This document shows, piece by piece, positions 8,049 through 16,180 of a DNA stretch of 64,000 nt. The DNA comes from Lachnoclostridium sp. (lineage in GTDB: Bacteria; Bacillota; Clostridia; Lachnospirales; Lachnospiraceae), in the NCBI GenBank assembly GCA_023665475.1, contig JAMPEB010000009.1, positions 1-64,000 of the forward strand, in the 5' to 3' direction. A program made the position numbers and the translations under genes. Below the pieces are notes generated by a model. That model was given only the letters and a program-made list of their open reading frames with translations. It had not been told where the DNA came from and did not search any database. Each line of letters begins with the position of its first letter. Position 1 is the first letter of the stretch.

Positions 8049-8447
8049 TTAATCATCGTTCGTCACATGAAATTTACGAAATGCTACCAATGCTTCCATA
8101 TATCTGTTAAACAATATAAAATTCTTTTTGCTGGCGTTTACTCTCTTCAACAGGTCTATAATTTGAGCCTCATTTACTAAATTTTTTACAGAAGGTTCCC
8201 TGCCTGCCTCATACAGAAAGCGCACCCTTAAATATTCTATCCTTGCGCAGATATCTTCATTTAATTTATCTCCCTCCTGATTCAGCACCTCATTATAAAT
8301 ATCCGCACTCATAGCCAAAAGATTGCGCAGCTTGGAAGTGGTAACGATTTTAGTAGGATTTCCAAACTTGTCCTTTGGGCTTTTTTCTATTAATTTCAAA
8401 ATCACTTTCTCCGCTTCATCAACATAATTCTGTTCATTTATCTGCAT
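8049..8447 (-). CDS. csm2: Csm2, small helical effector subunit
   Basis: A 132-aa mostly helical protein, the small (Cas11-like) subunit that lines the target-binding groove. Recognised from size, gene position between cas10 and csm3, and the typical KIVTTSKLRNLLAMSADIYN and YLRVRFLYEAGREPSVKNLV segments. The start lies inside the cas10 3' end (14-nt overlap), so the two are translationally coupled. Confidence 0.9.
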   Translation of the reverse strand: MQINEQNYVDEAEKVILKLIEKSPKDKFGNPTKIVTTSKLRNLLAMSADIYNEVLNQEGDKLNEDICARIEYLRVRFLYEAGREPSVKNLVNEAQIIDLLKRVNASKKNFILFNRYMEALVAFRKFHVTNDD

Positions 8448-10857
8448 CCGCTGACTCCTCCTTATCTCTTTTCAAATATGCATACAGATTCATCGCCGTT
8501 TTTAAGTGCCTGCAGTCTGCCTCTGCATTCGCCCCTTGATACCATTGATACATCTTTAATGAAAACTCCTTGTATGCGGCTTTTTGCTCCGGCGGAGCAT
8601 TTTTATCCGGTTCCAATCTGGACAGAAGATATACATATCTTGCAAAATGAATTTTATCTTCTTCACTCCGTAATCGTATCAGCTCCAGCAGGTGATATAA
8701 GAAATTCTTTCCCCTGTCCTCCGAAGTTTCAAAGAACTCATAAATATGCCTGTACTTTTCTCCCAAAACTTCCTGTTCAAATTCCTGCCAGCTATATGTA
8801 CCATCGCTTATGACTTTTTCTTTTCCTGTTTCATTCACAATTCCGTGACGGCTGCCATCCGGAAATATCGTGACTGCATTTTTCCCCGGAAGCGCTTTGG
8901 AACTTTCTTCCATGTCTGCCACTTCATCAGCTATGGCGCTGATGGGATATCCCGGTGCATATATTCCAATCCCCGCTGACAGTGTCAAAGTTCCCTGCGT
9001 ATAGCGTTCAAAATTCCTCCGCAGATCAATAGCAATTTCTATGATTTCATTCCACGCTCCCACAATAAATAAATCGTCTCCGCCGGAATAGCATATTGCT
9101 GCGTTCCTCTTATGCTTCACATTTCCGTTAATAGCATAGCTACCCTCTGCAAGCATCTTGTTAATATGGCATTTAAAAAATAAGGATAGCTGCCTTGACA
9201 AGGTCGCTGTTCTTGACAAGGTCACATAGCGGTTCTGGTTTTTCGGATTTGCAAAGCCTGACACAAATGCTTGTCCCAGATTATCCACATCTGCGCGCAA
9301 AACGCCAATGCGCTCAATCCCTTCTGATGCATCTGCATACTCGCCCAAAGTGCTGATAGTGCCTCTTGCATTTTTAGCCGCATAATCCCCCACCCATAAT
9401 TTAGTGGCAATATGCCTGCCTGTGTACATTGCGTTTTTACTGTATGCGCGGACGAAATCATTATCCTGCTCCATCTTTGCTTTCAGGCTGTCTTCATTGT
9501 CCGAAATAAGATAATAGCCTCCCGGCAGGGGCAGCGCCGTTTCGCTTTTGTTCAGCGTAACCGTAAAGAAGGAATCCTTTAAGATATTTTTGGAAAATCC
9601 TTCTATAGCACTGCATATAGTACATAAACCGTCTTCACTGACCTTTGAAATCCGCTTGCAGACTTTACATTCCCGCGAGTAGTCTTCATGCCGTCCCGCA
9701 TTCAGCATTTTGATATCCTGAACAGAATATCTACTGCTCTTTCTTTTGGAAAGACTTTCACTGACTTCCTTGAAAAGCTGTTCATAACTGCCTTGGGGAT
9801 AATTTTTTAAGGTATCCGCACTGCACTGTGCATAGCCCCAGGCTACATATAAAAATATTTGAAATGTGTCTAACAACCATTTATTAAGCTGTTTCATATA
9901 TTGTTCTACTACTTCTTTGGATTTTACCGTATTTGCTATCAACAGATAACAGTGTCCGCCGCCGCAATAAATCAAATTGGCACGGGACAGATGTAATTCC
10001 TGCAGCAGACAGTCAATCATATGTTCCATCATGATCTCCAGATAAAAAGACCTTACCCTCAGAGTCTTGAATGCGTTTTGGCTTGTAATCGTATAAATAA
10101 AGTCCTGTATGCCGGATATATCCATGGAATACAATAAGAATGCATTTTCAGCATAAAAATCTTTTCCCTTAATATAAAGCCTGTCCTTATAGTCCGTTTC
10201 CTGCTGTTCATCCAAGTATTCCAAAATACAGCTTGACACTGCCGCAGTCAACTTCATATGGTCATAAAGTGAAATATCCGCCATTTCGTGCTTAGCAGTC
10301 GAGGAAGGCACATAGGAAAGATTCGCCTCCAGCACTTCCAACAAAGAGTTGATATACTCCTGTGTCCACATTAAACCGCTAAGATTATCCATTAGGTTTG
10401 CCTTTATTTTTGTATAAAACGATTCATCAAATTTTCTTTTCTCTGATGTCGGATAATTAATCCCTTCTTCGGGATTTAAGGTTTTCGGTTCATAACATTT
10501 ATCTTCGTTATTCTGATTCAGTATATTAAACACACTCTGCAGTGGCATAGCCGTCTCAAAGCCTGCATCCTCCGAATCATTCTGGCGTCGGTCTGCTGCC
10601 GATGCAATATTGTCCGCAATATACACGATATATGCCAGCGCATTATTTTCTATATTGGCTCCTTTTATGGCATCTGCATGGTGATAACGCACACAATTCA
10701 ATATGTCCGTATCATATTGCTCCGTGCACACTTCATCCCTCAAAAAATCATAACCGCTCTGGCTGTGTTTACGCCGGTCATCTCCCTGCCTGTATATTAC
10801 TTTTCCGATATCATGGAGCAGGGCTCCCAGTACCAGCTTTACTTCTCTATCAGTCAT
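8434..10857 (-). CDS. cas10: Cas10/Csm1, signature subunit with HD nuclease and cyclase
   Basis: An 807-aa large subunit. The N-terminal HD domain begins LGALLHDIGKVIYRQG (H15-D16) with RYHHADA near residue 60, giving target-activated DNase activity in this family. A zinc finger C-x2-C...C-x2-C (CKVCKRIS...LCTIC) lies near 395-417, and the second Palm domain carries an intact GGDD at 592-595 (ICYSGGDDLFIVG), the cyclic oligoadenylate synthase site. A C-terminal helical domain follows. Both enzymatic sites look active, and csm6 is present to read the signal. It overlaps cas6 by 8 nt and csm2 by 14 nt. Confidence 0.97.
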   Translation of the reverse strand: MTDREVKLVLGALLHDIGKVIYRQGDDRRKHSQSGYDFLRDEVCTEQYDTDILNCVRYHHADAIKGANIENNALAYIVYIADNIASAADRRQNDSEDAGFETAMPLQSVFNILNQNNEDKCYEPKTLNPEEGINYPTSEKRKFDESFYTKIKANLMDNLSGLMWTQEYINSLLEVLEANLSYVPSSTAKHEMADISLYDHMKLTAAVSSCILEYLDEQQETDYKDRLYIKGKDFYAENAFLLYSMDISGIQDFIYTITSQNAFKTLRVRSFYLEIMMEHMIDCLLQELHLSRANLIYCGGGHCYLLIANTVKSKEVVEQYMKQLNKWLLDTFQIFLYVAWGYAQCSADTLKNYPQGSYEQLFKEVSESLSKRKSSRYSVQDIKMLNAGRHEDYSRECKVCKRISKVSEDGLCTICSAIEGFSKNILKDSFFTVTLNKSETALPLPGGYYLISDNEDSLKAKMEQDNDFVRAYSKNAMYTGRHIATKLWVGDYAAKNARGTISTLGEYADASEGIERIGVLRADVDNLGQAFVSGFANPKNQNRYVTLSRTATLSRQLSLFFKCHINKMLAEGSYAINGNVKHKRNAAICYSGGDDLFIVGAWNEIIEIAIDLRRNFERYTQGTLTLSAGIGIYAPGYPISAIADEVADMEESSKALPGKNAVTIFPDGSRHGIVNETGKEKVISDGTYSWQEFEQEVLGEKYRHIYEFFETSEDRGKNFLYHLLELIRLRSEEDKIHFARYVYLLSRLEPDKNAPPEQKAAYKEFSLKMYQWYQGANAEADCRHLKTAMNLYAYLKRDKEESADADK

Positions 10858-11596
10858 TTTGTTCTCTCCTCATTCGTAATCCCCCCATGCCGATTGCCGT
10901 TTTTATTCCTACGCCGGAATATTCTCCGAATCTGACTAGGAGCCGGACATATTTTGCCATGGTAGGCGTACCCAATATTTTGATATCCATTTCTCCCATA
11001 AAAGAAGGAATTTTCACTCCTTCTAAGGGAAAGACCGCACTTCTCAAGTTGTACCTGACAATGCGGCTATTGGTCGTAAGCTGTTCCAAAGTTTCTTCAT
11101 CATACATATCCATGTCATCCGATGCGGCACTATATTTATTCATCAAGCTTTGATAGATGTATCGGACATCAGGCATATTGATATACACTCCCCCGCTCTT
11201 AAAAGAAGTCGGCGTCAAAAATTTTAAACGGATATACCGGTCATATGTATCAGAATAAAACTCATTCAGCAATTCCTGCTTGCTAAGAGTTTCCAATTCC
11301 TTGGAACAAATCTTAATGTGCATCTCTTTCTTTTCAATTATAAATTCTGAAAATTTTTCATTCAATAAAGGACAGATGATTTTCTGATAGGCTTCCTGCG
11401 TGAAAGTGTTGATAACCCACTCCTTTCGGCTGCCTCCTATAATATATTGACTGTACGGTTTTAAACGAGATATATGCAACTGCTCAGCATAGCCGCTATC
11501 AAGCTGCTCCATTAAAACCCCCTGCAGATTTGATGATTGATAATACCCTAATCCGGTTTCGCCGGAGTTTAGTTCCATCCTGAGTACTGCCAGCAT
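10850..11596 (-). CDS. cas6: Cas6, pre-crRNA endoribonuclease
   Basis: A 248-aa Cas6 that cuts within CRISPR repeats to leave the 8-nt 5' handle. Visible are the EQLHISRLKPYSQY segment near residue 39, with a likely catalytic His, and the C-terminal glycine-rich loop FGEYSGVGIKTAIGMGG near 222. It is the first gene of the operon, behind AGGAGG and a sigma-A promoter at 11663-11691, and overlaps the cas10 start by 8 nt. Confidence 0.94.
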   Translation of the reverse strand: MLAVLRMELNSGETGLGYYQSSNLQGVLMEQLDSGYAEQLHISRLKPYSQYIIGGSRKEWVINTFTQEAYQKIICPLLNEKFSEFIIEKKEMHIKICSKELETLSKQELLNEFYSDTYDRYIRLKFLTPTSFKSGGVYINMPDVRYIYQSLMNKYSAASDDMDMYDEETLEQLTTNSRIVRYNLRSAVFPLEGVKIPSFMGEMDIKILGTPTMAKYVRLLVRFGEYSGVGIKTAIGMGGLRMRREQND

Positions 11597-11662
11597 TGCA
11601 AAAATTCCTCCTGCTTTAACATCCGTAAATTCCCATTTTATCCCTTTAGTTAATATAATCTG

Positions 11663-11691
11663 ATTATAGCATACAGGTATATTCTATTCAA
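11663..11691 (-). promoter_or_regulatory. Promoter of the cas6-csm operon
   Basis: On the minus strand TTGAAT, a 17-nt spacer and a perfect TATAAT precede cas6 by about 67 nt. Confidence 0.75.
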
Positions 11692-11769
11692 GATTTTTGT
11701 TTGTTTCGGATATCCGATAGCCCATTTTAAAAAAGTTCCTTGATGTCAAAAACTTAAAACATATTTCTA

Positions 11770-11798
11770 TTGAAATAAATCCCCAAATATCATACAAT
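11770..11798 (+). promoter_or_regulatory. Promoter of the kdgK transcript
   Basis: TTGAAA at 11770-11775, a 17-nt spacer and TACAAT at 11793-11798, divergent from the cas promoter and 56 nt before the kdgK start. Confidence 0.7.
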
Positions 11799-11854
11799 AT
11801 AAGAGACAGAGTACGACAATTTTACAAGCTGCTTTGAATAGAAGGAGGTCTTCC

Positions 11855-12943
11855 ATGGAACATCATAATCCACTGCTTACCAACAACGACAGCCCGCATA
11901 AATTCATCACCTTTGGCGAGATTATGCTTCGGCTGACACCGCCCAATTACGAGAAAATCCGCATCGCCACAACCTTTGAAGTCAATTATGGCGGAAGCGA
12001 GGCAAATATCGCGCTGGCTCTTGCCAATCTGGGCGTGGACAGCACTTTTTTCAGTGTGGTGCCCAACAACAGCATCGGCAAAAGCGCCATCCGTATGCTG
12101 CGCAGCAATGATGTGCACTGCACTCCTGTGATTTTGAGCACCCACGAGGAAACCCCCACCCACCGTCTGGGCAGCTATTATCTGGAAACCGGTTACGGCA
12201 TCCGCCCCAGCAAGGTTACATATGACAGGAAGCACAGCGCCATTTCGGAATATGATTTTAGCAGAGTGGATTTAAATGAGCTGTTGGAAGGATTTACATG
12301 GCTGCATTTGAGCGGTATTACTCCGGCGCTGTCACCCAGCTGCGGCGAGATGATTATGAATCTTTTGCGGGTGGCAAAAGAGAAGGGTCTGACAGTGAGC
12401 TTTGACGGCAATTTCCGCAGCAAACTCTGGTCATGGGAAGAGGCGCGGGATTTCTGCACGCAGTGCCTGCCCTATGTGGATGTTTTGATGGGAATTGAAC
12501 CTTATCACCTGTGGAATGATGAAAACGACCACTCCAAAGGAGATGTAAAGGACGGCATTCCTTTGCAGCCAAGCTATGAGCAGCAGGATGAAATTTTCCA
12601 GAAATTTGTGGCAAGATATCCGAATTTAAAATGTATTGCCCGCCATGTGCGTTATGCCCACAGCGGAAGCGAAAACAGCCTGAAAGCTTTCCTCTGGTAT
12701 GAGGACCATACCTTTGAAAGCAAGCTGTTCACCTTTAATATTCTGGACCGGGTAGGAGGCGGCGATGCTTTTGCCAGCGGACTTATTTATGCCATGATGC
12801 ATGATTACAAGTCAATGGATATGGTTAATTTTGCGGTGGCAAGCAGCGTGATCAAGCACACCATCCGCGGAGACGCCAATATCACGGATGATGTAGAGAG
12901 CATCCGCAATCTGATGAATATGAATTATGATATCAAACGATAA
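11855..12943 (+). CDS. kdgK: PfkB-family sugar kinase, probable 2-keto-3-deoxygluconate kinase
   Basis: A 362-aa ribokinase-fold kinase expected to phosphorylate 2-keto-3-deoxygluconate in pectin/uronate breakdown. The N-terminal substrate motif is FGEIMLRLTPPNYEKI...GGSEANIALALANLG and the ATP/anion-hole motif is DRVGGGDAFASG, with the catalytic Asp. FDGNFRSKLWSWEEA is typical of KdgK-like members. The ATG at 11855 follows GAAGGAGG; the TTG-started longer frame is rejected. No other uronate genes are adjacent, though a rhamnogalacturonan-lyase-like gene is at 27914, so substrate is an inference. Confidence 0.8.
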   Translation: MEHHNPLLTNNDSPHKFITFGEIMLRLTPPNYEKIRIATTFEVNYGGSEANIALALANLGVDSTFFSVVPNNSIGKSAIRMLRSNDVHCTPVILSTHEETPTHRLGSYYLETGYGIRPSKVTYDRKHSAISEYDFSRVDLNELLEGFTWLHLSGITPALSPSCGEMIMNLLRVAKEKGLTVSFDGNFRSKLWSWEEARDFCTQCLPYVDVLMGIEPYHLWNDENDHSKGDVKDGIPLQPSYEQQDEIFQKFVARYPNLKCIARHVRYAHSGSENSLKAFLWYEDHTFESKLFTFNILDRVGGGDAFASGLIYAMMHDYKSMDMVNFAVASSVIKHTIRGDANITDDVESIRNLMNMNYDIKR

Positions 12944-12960
12944 AAGTGGGGAATCTTAAA

Positions 12961-13215
12961 ATGGAAAATACCAATGGATATCAACAGCCGTTAAATCAAA
13001 CCGATAAGCAGTGCCCTAAGTGCGGCGCATCAAACTGTCAGATTGTTACCGAAACCACATCCACGGGAACGGACTTTTCGGCAAGCAAAGGCTGCTGCGG
13101 CGCCCTGTTATTGGGTCCCATCGGCATACTCTGCGGCGCATGCGGCAGCGGTAAAAAAATTAAGTCAACACATTATTGGATTTGCCCTAACTGCGGCAAC
13201 AAATTTAAAGCATGA
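12961..13215 (+). CDS. Small zinc-ribbon protein with hydrophobic centre
   Basis: An 84-aa protein with two CxxC pairs (CPKCGASNC near the start and CPNCGNKFKA at the end) flanking a Cys/Gly-rich hydrophobic stretch (GCCGALLLGPIGILCGACG). The layout suggests a zinc ribbon interrupted by a membrane-seeking segment. Function unknown. ATG at 12961 is chosen over the upstream GTG. Its stop overlaps the next start (ATGA). Confidence 0.75.
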   Translation: MENTNGYQQPLNQTDKQCPKCGASNCQIVTETTSTGTDFSASKGCCGALLLGPIGILCGACGSGKKIKSTHYWICPNCGNKFKA

Positions 13216-13577
13216 TTGACAAGGATCATATCTGGGTACAATCCATGGAGTTATGCTCCAAATACTGTCACTGCCATCAGAAACCGGAGCGAAGTTTCTT
13301 TATTGGCGGTTATCAGATGCCATTATGCGCAAGATGTACCGGTATCGCTTTCGGTCATGTTGCCGCATTATTTACTGCACCGTTCCACTCTTTCGGTTAT
13401 TCCATAGCGGCGCTGTTAGTGCCGCTGGCGATAGACGGAACGGTGCAGTATTGCACTTTTTATGAGTCCAATAACCGAAGGCGGGTTATCACGGGCTTTT
13501 TGTACGGTTTTGCTTTTACATCCCTTGCCGTTCGCATAATAAGAGCAATTTTCAGTTCCCGTCCTGAAAACCTATAA
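13212..13577 (+). CDS. DUF2085 family membrane protein
   Basis: A 121-aa protein with the DUF2085 signature: CHCHQKPERSFFIGGYQMPLCARCTGI near residues 20-46, then two or three hydrophobic helices. The Cys cluster suggests metal or redox chemistry at the membrane, but no function is established. It is coupled to the zinc-ribbon gene by ATGA overlap, and its 3' end overlaps the convergent SH3b gene by 26 nt. Confidence 0.85.
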   Translation: MIDKDHIWVQSMELCSKYCHCHQKPERSFFIGGYQMPLCARCTGIAFGHVAALFTAPFHSFGYSIAALLVPLAIDGTVQYCTFYESNNRRRVITGFLYGFAFTSLAVRIIRAIFSSRPENL

Positions 13578-15603
13578 CTGTCTGGCTTCCCCAGCCGGTT
13601 TGCGTCATCTCCCCATCCAGATAAACTTCATACCAGATATTGCCGTTTGGGGCTGTTTCCTGATTTCCCGTTGCCACAAAAACATCTCCCTGAGACGCCG
13701 TTATGGCTACCTCATAATCTGTTCCCGGACCATATCTAAGATTCGCGGAACTATCTGTAATGACCATTAAATCGCCAACCGGCGCAGCCTCCGATTCCTC
13801 TTCGCTTTGGCTGCTTTCTTCCTCCATAGCATTAACATCATCTTTTACTTTTTCCTGTTTTTGGAAATATCCCGTAGTTTCGCTCAACTTTCTAAAGCCT
13901 ATAGGCGTAACGGCAATAAGCGCAATCAAAACAATCAGGCTTACTGCATTGATAATTACCTTGGGAATCTTATTCTTTATAAATAACTTTTTTTGCGCGG
14001 TATATTGCTCCTCCGTTTTCTTTTTTAAAGTCGCCAGAACCTGCCTAAAGGTTCTCTCAATACCGACCCAATCGAATCTCTGGCTGAAATCCTCCGAAAA
14101 TTTCGCAATCAGCAGGACTACAAATAACGGCGGAAGAAGATATACCGTCAAAAGTATGATAATGGCCGTCAGCGAAAGGATAAGCGTTTCAAACCAATTG
14201 ACTCCTGCCGCTCCCATAAATTCATCCAGATAGGACAGCCACTGGTTTTTAAAGAAAATTTTGCGCAGGACGAAAAGATTCTCCATGCCCTGTTTCGGCA
14301 GCAGCCAGCTTTCCAAGCCAAACAAAATAACGCCTGCCGGAATTGCAAGGTATTGTAAGTTGGTAAAAATGACTTTCACAACTTCATATACAAAATACAG
14401 GACAAATATCGGCCAATAGACAAGCCAGTGAATGATTTCAGCTCCTATGGAAACCTTTCTCTTGTTCTTATTTCTCCCCAGCTTCTCGTCGATATCATTC
14501 AGTACCTTATTCTGTTTCGCTTTCTTTTCCGCTTTTCGGAGTATCGCAGTGATTCCGCCGTCACTAATGCCGAAATTACTATGTACCGGTTTATAATAAT
14601 TCAGAAGAAAATCCGTTTCATCCCTGAAAGGATACTCTTTCTTGGCAACATCAACGATTCCCTTGACCGTATTCGGCCGCATTTCCACAAAGGAAAACAT
14701 ATAGGGCGTCAGATTAGGATATTTTAACAACAATTTTAATTCCTGAATATTGTCAACTACATCCCGGTAATCCCCGATACTCTGAAGAATGTTGAATAAA
14801 TCTACCAGAGGTACATATTCCGCGCCTCTTTCCTGCCTGACGGCATAAACTTCTTTGCCCTTAGCCGCCATCAGTTCCGTAAACTGCTTTGCATCCTCGA
14901 CATCCTTTACTTCCAGATAGGCAAACAATCCGTCCCTCAATTTCGGATATCTCTGGCAAAGTTCATTGCTCTGCGCCGCTTCCTCAAATTTTTCAATGGC
15001 TCTCCTGATTTTGAGGACAGTAGCTTCCTGAAATAGATTGACAATCAGCGGGCTTGTATCGTCCTTCTTCTTTCCTTCCGCGTCCACCGTATCGTCTTCA
15101 TCGGCATATTTTCCTTCTTTGCCCAGACCGGTAATCTTCATTTCTTTGCTGAGCATTTCCAGAATTGCTTTTTTATTCTTTCTTTCCGATTGATAATACT
15201 TAAAGAAAAAATCAACATCCGCCTTTTTTATCTTCTTGGTCGTGGCAACCAATTCAAAATATTCTCTCGCAAATCCCGTTGCACCGCTTCCGGACGCGCT
15301 TCCTTCCCCTGCGGCACTGCCGACAGACCCGCTATAAAACAAAAATAGTTCTCTGCGCAGTTTATCGTCCTTTAATACAGCCTCATACTTATCGGCCTTT
15401 TCCAGACGGGCGCGGTCTCTTTCCGCATTTTTTTCATTCGCCCCGTTAATGCTTGTGGTCCATCTTTTCCGTGTCTCTTGAATTTTGGTTTCAAGATCCT
15501 GAGAAGAAATTTCAGCGCTGCCTATCTTATAGAGCTTCAATATATTTTCCTGCGCAATGTCGATTCCGTACCGGCTCAGGATTTTACTCTGTATATCTGC
15601 CAT
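13552..15603 (-). CDS. Large membrane protein with degenerate J-like N-terminus and SH3b tail
   Basis: A 683-aa protein, the last gene of the Hsp70/kinase cluster. Residues about 35-90 (ETRKRWTTSI...DRARLEKADKYEAVLKDDKLRREL) resemble the last two helices of a J-domain, but no HPD motif is seen. A long helical cytosolic region follows, then hydrophobic segments at about 402-450, 470-510 and 560-585. The C-terminal 75 residues (SSANLRYGPGTDYEV...) are an SH3b domain, likely outside the membrane and able to bind cell wall. The start ATG follows AGGGGGT supplied by a hairpin repeat. It could be a membrane tether for the cluster's Hsp70; the J-like reading is inference. Confidence 0.75.
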   Translation of the reverse strand: MADIQSKILSRYGIDIAQENILKLYKIGSAEISSQDLETKIQETRKRWTTSINGANEKNAERDRARLEKADKYEAVLKDDKLRRELFLFYSGSVGSAAGEGSASGSGATGFAREYFELVATTKKIKKADVDFFFKYYQSERKNKKAILEMLSKEMKITGLGKEGKYADEDDTVDAEGKKKDDTSPLIVNLFQEATVLKIRRAIEKFEEAAQSNELCQRYPKLRDGLFAYLEVKDVEDAKQFTELMAAKGKEVYAVRQERGAEYVPLVDLFNILQSIGDYRDVVDNIQELKLLLKYPNLTPYMFSFVEMRPNTVKGIVDVAKKEYPFRDETDFLLNYYKPVHSNFGISDGGITAILRKAEKKAKQNKVLNDIDEKLGRNKNKRKVSIGAEIIHWLVYWPIFVLYFVYEVVKVIFTNLQYLAIPAGVILFGLESWLLPKQGMENLFVLRKIFFKNQWLSYLDEFMGAAGVNWFETLILSLTAIIILLTVYLLPPLFVVLLIAKFSEDFSQRFDWVGIERTFRQVLATLKKKTEEQYTAQKKLFIKNKIPKVIINAVSLIVLIALIAVTPIGFRKLSETTGYFQKQEKVKDDVNAMEEESSQSEEESEAAPVGDLMVITDSSANLRYGPGTDYEVAITASQGDVFVATGNQETAPNGNIWYEVYLDGEMTQTGWGSQTVIGFQDGN

Positions 15604-15608
15604 TTTAT

Positions 15609-15742
15609 ACCCCCTCATGCATCGCAAGATTCAGCGGCACAAACAATCAATGAGAAGAACGCTGCTCTTGCGTTCTTCAGTGTGTAACTTAGAAATTCTT
15701 AGCGGGCGTCTTTTGACCGTTTAGAATTTCTTTACACACTTC
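15609..15742 (-). repeat. Multi-hairpin intergenic repeat, copy A
   Basis: Plus-strand arms GAAGAACGC (15654) / GCGTTCTTC (15670) form hairpin 1; GTGTGTAA (15680) pairs with TTACACAC (15732) in a long hairpin 2 with inner arms TTAGAA..TTCT. Its minus-strand exit end carries the AGGGGGT ribosome site of the next gene. Confidence 0.85.
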
Positions 15743-15743
15743 T

Positions 15744-16169
15744 TCAGCAATTATCAATGCGGTTAACAATGATTCTCAGAAATTTGATATATCCGTCCTC
15801 ACATTTATCCGCGAGCCATTCCAAAACTCCCGACACAATCTCTAATACAAACAGCGCCGCCGCTACGACAAGTTCGATTAATGCCGCTCCCAAGCCGCCA
15901 AAAATTGCTCCCAAAATACCGAGCACAATCACAAACAGCACAATCGTTCCAAGAACGGACAGCAAGCCTTCTTTTATAATTCCATCCACTATTGCATAGA
16001 ACAAAGACAGCGCTATCACTATAATGATTGCCAAAAAACCGACTGCCAGCGTCTGCCCACCGGCAGACAAAAGCGCCTCCAGCGCCGAAGCCAATATTTT
16101 AAAAATAACCGCCAGCACAAAAAACAATAACGCAAAAACCGCTGCCCAAAATATAATAAATGTTACCAA
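15744..16169 (-). CDS. Small polytopic membrane protein of the Hsp70/kinase cluster
   Basis: A 141-aa, strongly hydrophobic protein with about four membrane segments (IIFWAAVFALLFFVLAVIF, LAVGFLAIIIVIALSLFYAI, VLGTIVLFVIVLGILGAIFG, ALIELVVAAALFVLEIVSG) and a short charged tail. No family recognised. It lies 12 nt downstream of the Hsp70 stop, and hairpin repeat copy A begins right after its own stop codon. Confidence 0.8.
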   Translation of the reverse strand: MVTFIIFWAAVFALLFFVLAVIFKILASALEALLSAGGQTLAVGFLAIIIVIALSLFYAIVDGIIKEGLLSVLGTIVLFVIVLGILGAIFGGLGAALIELVVAAALFVLEIVSGVLEWLADKCEDGYIKFLRIIVNRIDNC

Positions 16170-16180
16170 AGTATTCCTCC

